Shown here piece after piece: positions 1 through 5,798 of a stretch of 5,798 nt of DNA; positions within the stretch are counted from its first letter, which is position 1, and every line of letters begins with the position of its first letter. The notes beneath the pieces were generated by a model. It saw nothing but the letters and a program-made list of their open reading frames with translations, was not told the DNA's origin and ran no database searches. The stretch comes from JBFKMV01 sp041629655 (GTDB lineage Bacteria > Acidobacteriota > Polarisedimenticolia > Polarisedimenticolales > Polarisedimenticolaceae). Both the position numbers and the translations under genes were made by a program. The stretch covers positions 1 through 5,798 of the forward strand of contig JBFKMV010000240.1 in NCBI GenBank assembly GCA_041629655.1, given 5' to 3'.

Positions 1-1
1 C

Positions 2-451
2 GACCTGATCGTGATCGTCTCCAACACGCCGCACATGTTCCTGCCCGAGATCCGCGACGCCGCGGGCTGCGAGGTGCTGAGCATGATCGACGTCGCGGTG
101 GACGAGCTGCGCCGTCGCGAAGCCGAGACGGTGGGCCTGCTCGGCCTCGGCGTGCCGCAGGTCTATGCAGAGCGCTTCGAGCGCGAGGGTTTCACGGTGC
201 GCGTCGCCCCGGTCGAGCTGCGCGACCGGCTGGACGACGCGATCCTGCGGCTGATGGAGGGGCGGACGCAGGCGTCGCACGTCGCCGCGGCGGGGGAAGC
301 GGTCGCCGCGGTGCGCGCGACCGGTGCGGCGGCGACGGTGCTCGGGTGCACCGAGATCCCGCTGCTGCTGGGCCCCGACGCCGAGGCGCCGGACCTGGTG
401 AACCCGACGCAGCTGCTGGCCGAGGCGGCCGTGCGCCGCGCCGCGGAGTAG
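2..451 (+). CDS. Aspartate/glutamate racemase family protein, 3' part only
   Basis: The gene enters from the left edge in an open frame (first whole codon at base 2), so the N-terminal part is missing. Enzymes of this family interconvert L and D amino acids, usually Asp or Glu, without a cofactor, using two active-site residues on opposite faces of the substrate. The visible part starts with a DLIVIVSNTPHMF stretch, matching the family loop that normally carries the first catalytic Cys, and near the end has VLGCTEIPLLL, which carries the second Cys (bases 347-349). At the first site the residue before Asn is Ser (bases 20-22), not Cys. E. coli YgeA (EcL-DER) has Thr there and a retained second Cys, so this resembles the atypical one-cysteine branch. 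The substrate cannot be told. It ends with TAG and converges on the next gene. The family call is firm; the activity is inferred. Confidence 0.85.
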   Translation, partial: DLIVIVSNTPHMFLPEIRDAAGCEVLSMIDVAVDELRRREAETVGLLGLGVPQVYAERFEREGFTVRVAPVELRDRLDDAILRLMEGRTQASHVAAAGEAVAAVRATGAAATVLGCTEIPLLLGPDAEAPDLVNPTQLLAEAAVRRAAE

Positions 452-457
452 CGCGGC
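435..457. terminator. Candidate bidirectional hairpin between convergent genes
   Basis: GCCGCGC (435-441) and GCGCGGC (451-457) form a perfect 7-bp GC stem with a 9-base loop. It spans the 3' end of the racemase gene and the stop codon of the opposing gene. A shorter alternative, GTAGC/GCTAC (448-460), overlaps it. There is no T-run on either side, so it is not a classical intrinsic terminator, and GC-rich DNA yields such stems by chance. Its position in a 5-base convergent junction is the main support. Confidence 0.3.
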
Positions 458-927
458 TACAACTCGTCCGCGGCCTGTTCGGCCGCGCGCCGCACCCGCT
501 CGAGCGCCTCCCGCGGGTGCCCCGCGTCCTCCAGCCCGCGCAGGATGTGGCCGAGGTAGGTCGCGGAGGGCGGGTGCCAGCCGCCGTCGTCCTCGACCGT
601 GTACAGCTCCGCCTCGACGCGTTCCCCGTCCACCAGCACCTCGCGCCGCAGCCGCCGGCCGGTCCGCTCGGTGTCGCGGTTCGGGTCGAACTCCTCGCGG
701 TCCATCGCCGCGAGCTGCTCCGCCGTGATCTCGAACAGCACCCCGTCGACGGAGCTGCCCGGATCGGGGTCGACGACGGCCCCGCCGCCGCCTTCCGAGC
801 GGACGCTCGAGGCGAAGCGTAAGCGATGGTCGGCCAGCCGCGCCGGGCGGCGCGAGCGCCACGACCCGACGCGTGAGCGGAAGCGCTCCGGGTCGGTGTT
901 CGAGCCGTAGGCGAAGTAGCGCACCAT
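457..927 (-). CDS. Gamma-glutamylcyclotransferase-like (AIG2/GGCT fold) protein
   Basis: A protein of 156 residues, normal for the family. Members cyclise gamma-glutamyl groups, releasing 5-oxoproline, and work in the cytoplasm on gamma-glutamyl amino acids or related amines. The N-terminus has the phosphate-like binding loop FAYGSN (residues 5-10). It is followed by GGGGAVVDP and GVLFEIT, matching the GG..A and G-V-hydrophobic strands of GGCT. MDREEF (75-80) aligns with human LDEQEG, which makes Glu79 the probable catalytic acid. ATG at 925-927 puts Met four residues before FAYGSN, as is usual. No Shine-Dalgarno sequence precedes it; instead a TAGAAT hexamer lies 6 bases upstream, which suggests a leaderless transcript. 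It converges on the racemase gene; both act on Glu-type amino acids, but they are on opposite strands, so a shared pathway is only a guess. The natural substrate is unknown. Confidence 0.82.
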   Translation of the reverse strand: MVRYFAYGSNTDPERFRSRVGSWRSRRPARLADHRLRFASSVRSEGGGGAVVDPDPGSSVDGVLFEITAEQLAAMDREEFDPNRDTERTGRRLRREVLVDGERVEAELYTVEDDGGWHPPSATYLGHILRGLEDAGHPREALERVRRAAEQAADEL

Positions 928-933
928 GACGGC

Positions 934-939
934 ATTCTA
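934..939 (-). promoter_or_regulatory. Candidate -10 element (TAGAAT) of the cyclotransferase gene
   Basis: On the minus strand TAGAAT matches the TANNNT -10 consensus and ends six bases before the ATG, so transcription would begin at or within a base or two of the start codon. This fits the lack of any purine-rich ribosome binding site. No TTGACA-like -35 box is visible about 17 bases further upstream. The same hexamer occurs upstream of the methyltransferase and EF-G genes. Confidence 0.4.
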
Positions 940-971
940 TTCGGTCTCGGGAGTCTCTTCCCATGCCGGCG

Positions 972-995
972 TCAGCGGAGCAGTCGGGCCAGCAG
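972..995 (-). repeat. Direct repeat copy 1: stray copy of the J-gene 3' end
   Basis: These 24 bases match 1998-2021 at 22 positions in the same orientation. Read on the minus strand they encode LLARLLR followed by TGA, exactly the C-terminus and stop of the J-domain protein 1 kb away. Just to the left, 961-969 also matches 1981-1989 at 8 of 9 bases, with a 6-base length difference between the blocks. To the right the similarity stops after a few bases. It looks like the scar of a duplication or insertion event. It is not part of any gene I can support here. Confidence 0.6.
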
Positions 996-1028
996 TCGCG
1001 ACCTGACCCGGGCACGGGAGGGCGGGAG

Positions 1029-1034
1029 TAGAAT
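1029..1034 (+). promoter_or_regulatory. Candidate -10 element (TAGAAT) for the methyltransferase gene
   Basis: TAGAAT lies about 120 bases upstream of the GTG start and would give a leader of roughly 115 bases. There is no good -35: CTGACC at 1003-1008 resembles TTGACA but is 20 bases away, longer than usual. The support is resemblance to the hexamers upstream of the cyclotransferase and EF-G genes. The rest of the 229-base gap between the two genes holds the repeat copy at 972-995 and the palindrome at 1084-1097; I see no gene in it. Confidence 0.35.
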
Positions 1035-1083
1035 GCGTCGATCTTCATCGCAGGGGATGGACCCGGGGCACTCAGGGCCCGAA

Positions 1084-1097
1084 TGCGGCGCGCCGCA
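1084..1097. promoter_or_regulatory. 14-bp perfect palindrome in the methyltransferase leader
   Basis: TGCGGCGCGCCGCA is its own reverse complement. In DNA it could be a dimeric regulator site; in RNA it could form a 5-bp stem with a CGCG loop. About 30 bases further on, GGCG-GGAA-CGCC (1127-1138) can form a small GNRA-type tetraloop hairpin just before the ribosome binding site. A 14-bp palindrome is not far from chance expectation in 5.8 kb of GC-rich DNA. Confidence 0.25.
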
Positions 1098-1156
1098 GAT
1101 CAGGGGCGTCGAGGGTCATCCGGGATGGCGGGAACGCCCGCAGAGGAGGTGGCACC

Positions 1157-1966
1157 GTGACCCGGCCGACGCACGAGACGGCGCATGCGAAGACCGTGGC
1201 AGAGAACTACGAACGATTCTTCGTCCCTGTCATCGGCGCCCCGGTCGCAGCGGATCTCATCGAGATCGCGGCACTTCGGCCCGGCGAACGTGTCTTGGAT
1301 GTCGCCTGCGGGACGGGCATCGTTACGCGACTGGCGGCTGAGCGGGTCGGTCCCAGCGGAACCGCCGCTGGACTGGACGTGAACCCCGGGATGCTCGCGG
1401 TCGCCCGCGAGTCGACACCCCCTGGCAGGTCTATCACATGGTATGAGTCTTCAGCTGAATCGATGCCTCTTGCGGACGAGGGGTTCGATGTAGTGCTCTG
1501 CGGGATGGGTCTCCAGTTCTTCCCCGAACGGCTCGCGGCGTTGCGCGAGATTCTGCGCGTGCTGGCGCCCGGCGGCCGCCTCGTCGCCAATCTGCCCGGA
1601 CCCGCGCCGCCTCTCTTCGGGATCATGGCCGACGCACTGGCGCGCCACGTCAGCCCTGAGAGCGCGAGATTCGTGCACGTCGTGTTCGCTCTGCACGACG
1701 TCGGCACGCTGCAGGGCCTGGCCACCGAGGCAGGCTTCCACGACGTCACGGTGCGATCCGCCGTGAAGACCCTACGGCTCCCGCCTCCGGCGGACTTCCT
1801 GTGGCAATACGTCAACAGCACACCGCTGGCGGCTGTGGTCGCGCGGGCCGGCGACGAGCAGCGTACCGCCCTTGAGCGCGACGTCGCCACGCGGGCGCAG
1901 GAGTTCGTGGAGCACGGCGGCCTGACCATCCGCGTGAACATGATCACGATGACCGCGACGAAGTAG
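1157..1966 (+). CDS. Class I SAM-dependent methyltransferase (UbiE/MenG-like)
   Basis: A cytoplasmic protein of 269 residues that transfers a methyl group from S-adenosylmethionine; the acceptor cannot be read from the sequence. Motif I is VLDVACGTG (residues 46-54), the SAM glycine loop. GLDVNPGML (72-80) supplies Asp74, the usual ribose-binding acid. SMPLADEGFDVV (102-113) is the adenine-side segment, and LRVLAPGGRL is the conserved turn after motif IV. The C-terminal half has no motif I recognise. GTG at 1157 is chosen because AGGAGGT (1144-1150) sits 6 bases before it, an excellent ribosome binding site. Some stretches (about 53% GC at 1441-1500, with codons such as TAT, TCT and CTT) are AT-richer than neighbouring genes. 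The gene lies between two copies of a 24-bp repeat, so horizontal acquisition is plausible. It converges on the J-domain gene 31 bases downstream. Confidence 0.9.
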   Translation: MTRPTHETAHAKTVAENYERFFVPVIGAPVAADLIEIAALRPGERVLDVACGTGIVTRLAAERVGPSGTAAGLDVNPGMLAVARESTPPGRSITWYESSAESMPLADEGFDVVLCGMGLQFFPERLAALREILRVLAPGGRLVANLPGPAPPLFGIMADALARHVSPESARFVHVVFALHDVGTLQGLATEAGFHDVTVRSAVKTLRLPPPADFLWQYVNSTPLAAVVARAGDEQRTALERDVATRAQEFVEHGGLTIRVNMITMTATK

Positions 1967-1973
1967 GCCGGGG

Positions 1974-1989
1974 CCGGCAGCCCTGCCGG
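1974..1989. terminator. Candidate bidirectional terminator hairpin between methyltransferase and J genes
   Basis: CCGGCA (1974-1979) and TGCCGG (1984-1989) form a 6-bp stem with a 4-base GCCC loop, centred in the 31-base gap between two converging stop codons. No T-tract follows on either strand, so function as an intrinsic terminator is uncertain. A sequence like its right arm (961-969) recurs beside the repeat copy at 972-995. Confidence 0.4.
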
Positions 1990-1997
1990 ATGCGACA

Positions 1998-2021
1998 TCA
2001 GCGGAGCAGCCGAGCCAGCAG
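1998..2021 (-). repeat. Direct repeat copy 2: 3' end of the J-domain gene
   Basis: The last seven codons and TGA stop of the J-domain gene, matched at 22 of 24 bases by 972-995 in the same orientation, 1026 bases away. The two copies bracket the methyltransferase gene and its leader. This copy is the parent, because it is continuous with an intact J-domain gene. Confidence 0.6.
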
Positions 2022-2357
2022 CTCGATCAGCTCCGGAAACTCCGGACGCAGCGGCTCCGCCCGGCGGCGCAAGTTCGCGGCCTCGGGAATCAGCGGCTCG
2101 GGATCGCCGACCGGGACACGGACGACGGTCACGGGGATCGTGTGCCGGTGTCGATCGAGCTTCCGATCGTAGCGCGCTCGTTGCTCCGGGTCGCTCAGCA
2201 CGCCGTAGGCTTCGGCGGCTTCCCGGAACAGGCACGTGTCCGTGTCGTCTCCCCGGTCCGGGTGGTGCCTCAGTGCCAGGCGACGAAACGCCGAGCGGAT
2301 CGTCCCCGGCCCGGCATCCGGCGGGACGCCGAGCACCGCGTAGTAGTTCCTGGCCAT
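1998..2357 (-). CDS. Small J-domain co-chaperone (type III, DnaJ-like)
   Basis: A protein of 119 residues. Residues 4-66 are a complete J domain: NYYAVLGV at the start, helix II FRRLALRHHPDRG with the HPD motif at 32-34 that triggers Hsp70 ATPase, then FREAAEAYGVLSDPEQRARYD as helices III-IV. The rest (67-119) has no Gly/Phe linker, zinc finger or CTD substrate domain, so this is a type III J protein and not DnaJ or CbpA. The tail ends in a Leu-rich helix, LIELLARLLR, possibly a partner-binding segment. It is the last gene of the heat-shock operon, 97 bases after sHSP B, and would pass sHSP-held substrates to DnaK. ATG at 2357 lies directly before the J domain. The only ribosome binding site is a weak GGAA 8 bases upstream, inside a hairpin (2365-2385). 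The reading frame upstream is open back to the TGA of sHSP B but has no start codon. Confidence 0.9.
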   Translation of the reverse strand: MARNYYAVLGVPPDAGPGTIRSAFRRLALRHHPDRGDDTDTCLFREAAEAYGVLSDPEQRARYDRKLDRHRHTIPVTVVRVPVGDPEPLIPEAANLRRRAEPLRPEFPELIELLARLLR

Positions 2358-2364
2358 GTGGGTC

Positions 2365-2385
2365 GTTCCGCAGTGCGTGCGGAAC
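2365..2385 (-). promoter_or_regulatory. Perfect 8-bp hairpin covering the J-gene ribosome binding site
   Basis: GTTCCGCA (2365-2372) and TGCGGAAC (2378-2385) are exact inverted repeats with a 5-base loop. In the minus-strand transcript the 3' arm carries GGAA, the only Shine-Dalgarno-like sequence for the J gene, and ends 7 bases before the AUG. It could block J translation unless opened, or act as an intercistronic attenuator or mRNA-stabilising hairpin that lowers J output relative to the sHSPs. The structure is seen in sequence; the role is inferred. The rest of the 97-base gap shows no gene. Confidence 0.45.
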
Positions 2386-2453
2386 CCGCCGCGGGCGACG
2401 TCGTTGCCGTCCGCGACGGGTCCCGCACCGACGTTGCGCGGGTCGTCGTCGCG

Positions 2454-2876
2454 TCAGCCCGCGCGGACCTCGATCCGCCTCGGTCGGGCGGCCTCGGCCT
2501 TGGGCAGCGTCAGCCGCAGCACGCCGTCGCGCAGCGTCGCGTCGATCCGGTCGCGATCGACGAGGTCGGTCAGACGGAACTCGCGGCGGTAGCCGCCGGT
2601 CGCGTACTCGCGCAGCAGCACCCGCTCGTCGTTGCCTTCGAAATCGCCCGCGACCCGCCCGTCGATCGTCAGCACGTCGTCGTGCAGGTCGACGCTCAGG
2701 CCGTCCGCCCGGACTCCGGGCATGTCGGCGAGCACCGTGATGGCCTCGTCGGTCTCGAAGATGTCCACGGCCGGCGCGAAGGTGCGTCCCGGCCGGGTCG
2801 CCTCGGCCCCCTTGAGCTCCTGCTTCGGACGGGGCTCGAGCTCCTTGGCGGTCTTTTCCATGGTCTGAACGGTCAT
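2454..2876 (-). CDS. hsp20: Small heat-shock protein B, Hsp20 / alpha-crystallin family
   Basis: A holdase of 140 residues: ATP-independent, oligomeric, binds unfolding cytosolic proteins. After a polar, charged N-terminal arm, the alpha-crystallin domain begins near APAVDIFETDEAITVLADMPGV and includes the LREYATGGYRREFRL strand region. It ends with the family signature DGVLRLTLPK (Gly118, Leu120). The C-terminal IEV (135-137) is the I-x-I/V anchor that docks into a neighbouring subunit. ATG at 2876 is chosen over an in-frame GTG at 2885: the strong GGAGG (2889-2885) lies 8 bases before the ATG and overlaps the GTG. It follows sHSP A by 22 bases and is clearly co-transcribed. Its N-terminal arm differs from that of sHSP A (no Arg/Phe-rich start), so the two are diverged paralogues that may co-assemble. 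Confidence 0.92.
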   Translation of the reverse strand: MTVQTMEKTAKELEPRPKQELKGAEATRPGRTFAPAVDIFETDEAITVLADMPGVRADGLSVDLHDDVLTIDGRVAGDFEGNDERVLLREYATGGYRREFRLTDLVDRDRIDATLRDGVLRLTLPKAEAARPRRIEVRAG

Positions 2877-2898
2877 CGTCGTCACCTCCGATTCGAGC

Positions 2899-3360
2899 TC
2901 AGGCCTCGGCCCGGACGGCGATCTGCTTGGGCCGGGCGTTGGGCGCCTTGGCCAGCTGGACGGTCAGGATGCCGTCGCGGTAGCGGGCCTCGATGTGGTC
3001 GGGATCGACCGGGACGGGGAAGGTCAGGCTGCGCCGGAACTTGCCCCACTCCCGTTCGCGCCGGTGGTAGCTGACACGGTCGTCGTCCTCGACGGGCATC
3101 GCCCGCTCGCCGGCGATGGTCAGCGTGTTGTTCTCCATCGTGATCGCCAGGTCGTCGGGCTTGACGCCGGGCAGCTCGGCCCGGACGTAGACCGAGTCGG
3201 CGTCCTCGGTGAGGTTGAGCGCCGGGTAGACGCCGGCCATCCGCAGCCCCGTGGACTCGACGAGGTTGTCGAACAGCCGCTCCATGCCCCGGCGCATCTC
3301 GTCCAGCTCCCCGAAGGCCCCGGGCCAGCCCGGGAAAGACGGTGCCGAGCGCAGGATCAT
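2899..3360 (-). CDS. hsp20: Small heat-shock protein A, Hsp20 / alpha-crystallin family
   Basis: A holdase of 153 residues and the first gene of the heat-shock operon. The N-terminal arm (1-44) contains the amphipathic ELDEMRRGMERLFDNL segment typical of class A bacterial sHSPs. The alpha-crystallin domain runs from about YPALNLTEDADSVYVRAELPG to the signature DGILTVQLAK (Gly130, Leu132), with HRREREWGKFRRSLTFP in the middle. The IAV at 147-149 is the C-terminal I-x-V anchor. ATG at 3360 is chosen because GGAGGG (3373-3368) stands 7 bases before it; the upstream in-frame ATG at 3375 overlaps that ribosome binding site and adds only five residues. The leader can fold over the ribosome binding site and start codon (3355-3395), and a TTGACA box stands further upstream, so both transcriptional and thermal translational control are possible. 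Confidence 0.94.
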   Translation of the reverse strand: MILRSAPSFPGWPGAFGELDEMRRGMERLFDNLVESTGLRMAGVYPALNLTEDADSVYVRAELPGVKPDDLAITMENNTLTIAGERAMPVEDDDRVSYHRREREWGKFRRSLTFPVPVDPDHIEARYRDGILTVQLAKAPNARPKQIAVRAEA

Positions 3361-3395
3361 GGCTAAACCCTCCATTTCGTATGGTTTGCGAGATC
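3355..3395 (-). promoter_or_regulatory. Candidate RNA thermometer in the sHSP A leader
   Basis: In the minus-strand transcript GAUC (3395-3392) can pair with GAUC (3358-3355). After a UC/CAU internal loop, GC-AAACC (3389-3383) pairs with GGUUU-A-GC (3369-3362), leaving one bulged A. That gives about 11 imperfect pairs around a 13-base loop. The GGAGGG ribosome binding site lies in the loop and upper stem, and the AUG falls in the internal loop and outer stem. An inner alternative pairs CCAU with AUGG. Weak, interrupted stems that hide the start site are the hallmark of ROSE-type and related thermometers upstream of hsp20 genes, but I do not see the ROSE U(U/C)GCU motif or a fourU run. The folding is read by eye; no energy was computed. 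Confidence 0.45.
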
Positions 3396-3447
3396 GGGCG
3401 GGTGTGGAACGGTTTATCCGCGGCCGTCCCGGCGCCGCCCGCCAAAT

Positions 3448-3476
3448 CAACTAAAATCGGCACCCCGGCGTGTCAA
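3448..3476 (-). promoter_or_regulatory. Candidate promoter of the heat-shock operon
   Basis: The minus strand has a perfect TTGACA (3476-3471), preceded by C, so also CTTGACA. An AT-rich patch follows at 3457-3444 in otherwise very GC-rich DNA. The -10 is not clear: TAGTTG falls at 17-base spacing and TTTAGT (4 of 6 to TATAAT) at 15. CTTGACA also resembles the sigma-32 -35 (CTTGAAA), but a convincing CCCCAT-type -10 is absent. No CIRCE inverted repeat (TTAGCACTC/GAGTGCTAA) is seen. Transcription from here gives a leader of roughly 80 bases carrying the hairpin. Confidence 0.45.
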
Positions 3477-3540
3477 GCCGCCGCGAAGAGAATCCGCTCC
3501 CGCGGCAACGCGGTCTCCGTGGCCGGTCCCGCCCCGTTGC

Positions 3541-3549
3541 TGCTAGAAT
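3541..3549 (+). promoter_or_regulatory. Candidate extended -10 promoter of fusA
   Basis: TGCTAGAAT fits an extended -10 element (TG, one base, then the hexamer), which can work without a good -35; none is visible at 3520-3527. The expected start about 7 bases downstream gives a leader near 30 bases ending in AGGA (3574-3577) and ATG at 3585. The 224-base region between the divergent sHSP A and EF-G starts thus holds a promoter on each strand and no gene. Confidence 0.45.
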
Positions 3550-3584
3550 CCCGCGTTTTCGGTGGCGACGACGAGGAACGGAAG

Positions 3585-5663
<2,079 letters not shown>

Positions 5664-5678
5664 GGGAGGAACGGCGGT

Positions 5679-5798
5679 ATGCGACGCAAGGAGATCAACG
5701 AGCGCAGCCCGGTACGGGTGCTCGAGGCCTCGATCCACGGCGGGCTCGGCACCGGCAACATCGGCGTGGTGATCGCGCGGCACGGCGTGGGCAAGACG
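5679..5798 (+). CDS. P-loop NTPase of unknown function, N-terminal 40 residues
   Basis: Only 40 residues lie in the window. The start is well set: GGGAGGA (5664-5670) stands 8 bases before ATG 5679, 15 bases after the fusA stop, so it is surely co-transcribed with fusA. The protein begins with basic and polar residues (MRRKEINERSP). A Gly-rich GGLGTGNIG segment follows, then a hydrophobic strand VVIA leading into ARHGVGKT, a Walker A loop (residues 33-40) that ends exactly at the window edge. A strand followed by a P-loop after a GGLG-x-GN lead-in recalls RecA/KaiC-like ATPases. I think I have seen this N-terminus in delta-proteobacterial hypothetical proteins, but I cannot confirm that or name a function. 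Linkage to EF-G hints at a translation- or growth-related role, by inference only. Confidence 0.75.
   Translation, partial: MRRKEINERSPVRVLEASIHGGLGTGNIGVVIARHGVGKT

Noticed and set aside
192..935. 247-codon minus-strand frame over the cyclotransferase and racemase genes
   Set aside because: Ser/Arg/Pro-rich shadow that crosses two real genes.
1033..1341. Plus-strand frame starting inside the TAGAAT hexamer
   Set aside because: No ribosome binding site, composition unlike a protein, and it overlaps the methyltransferase, which is in another frame with a strong ribosome binding site.
2142..3074. 310-codon open frame on the plus strand across the J and sHSP B genes
   Set aside because: Shadow of the real minus-strand genes; Arg/Gly/Val-rich with no domain, and no ribosome binding site of note.
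2882..3463. 193-codon minus-strand frame overlapping sHSP A in another frame
   Set aside because: Low-complexity Arg/Gly/Pro-rich translation; sHSP A in the alternative frame has all family motifs and the ribosome binding site.
3361..3480. CIRCE or clear sigma-32 promoter upstream of sHSP A
   Set aside because: No TTAGCACTC/GAGTGCTAA inverted repeat; CTTGACA is only half of a sigma-32 site and the CCCCAT-like -10 is missing at the right spacing.
3500..3513. CCGCG-GCAA-CGCGG tetraloop-type inverted repeat
   Set aside because: Lies upstream of both mapped promoter candidates in their own directions, so it is probably not transcribed; the stem is only 5 bp in GC-rich DNA.
3342..3584. Possible 81-residue N-terminal extension of EF-G
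   Set aside because: The frame is open, but it crosses the sHSP A start and both promoters, has no family similarity, and the AGGA plus ATG at 3585 gives the standard EF-G N-terminus.

Overview
The window is GC-rich chromosomal DNA (roughly 70% G+C by eye) from a bacterium. The best clue to the host is the elongation factor G gene. Its protein reads like the spdEFG1 / mitochondrial EF-G1 subfamily, known from Spirochaetes, Planctomycetes and delta-proteobacterial groups, and not like ordinary EF-G. With the high GC this suggests a delta-proteobacterial (Myxococcota-like or related) or planctomycete-like genome. That placement is inference, not proof.

Layout, left to right. (1) The 3' end of an Asp/Glu racemase-family gene on the + strand converges, five bases apart, on a gamma-glutamylcyclotransferase-like gene on the - strand. 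(2) A 229-base gap holds two TAGAAT promoter-like hexamers, a 14-bp palindrome and a short copy of the 3' end of the J-domain gene found 1 kb further on. (3) A class I SAM-dependent methyltransferase gene (+) lies between the two copies of that 24-bp repeat and has locally lower GC; it may be an inserted cassette. (4) A - strand heat-shock mini-operon is transcribed right to left: sHSP A, sHSP B, then a small J-domain co-chaperone. The two small heat-shock proteins would hold unfolding proteins, and the J protein would pass substrates to DnaK (Hsp70). (5) A divergent promoter region separates this operon from fusA (+), which is followed after 15 bases by the start of a P-loop protein gene that runs off the window.

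The most interesting signals are regulatory RNA structures in the heat-shock operon. The leader of sHSP A can fold so that both its ribosome binding site and its start codon are enclosed in an imperfect hairpin, as in RNA thermometers. The weak ribosome binding site of the J gene lies in the 3' arm of a perfect 8-bp hairpin. Other points are the Ser-for-Cys change in the racemase, the repeat-flanked methyltransferase, and the partial P-loop gene coupled to fusA. I see no CRISPR array, tRNA, rRNA, transposase, toxin-antitoxin pair or defence system.
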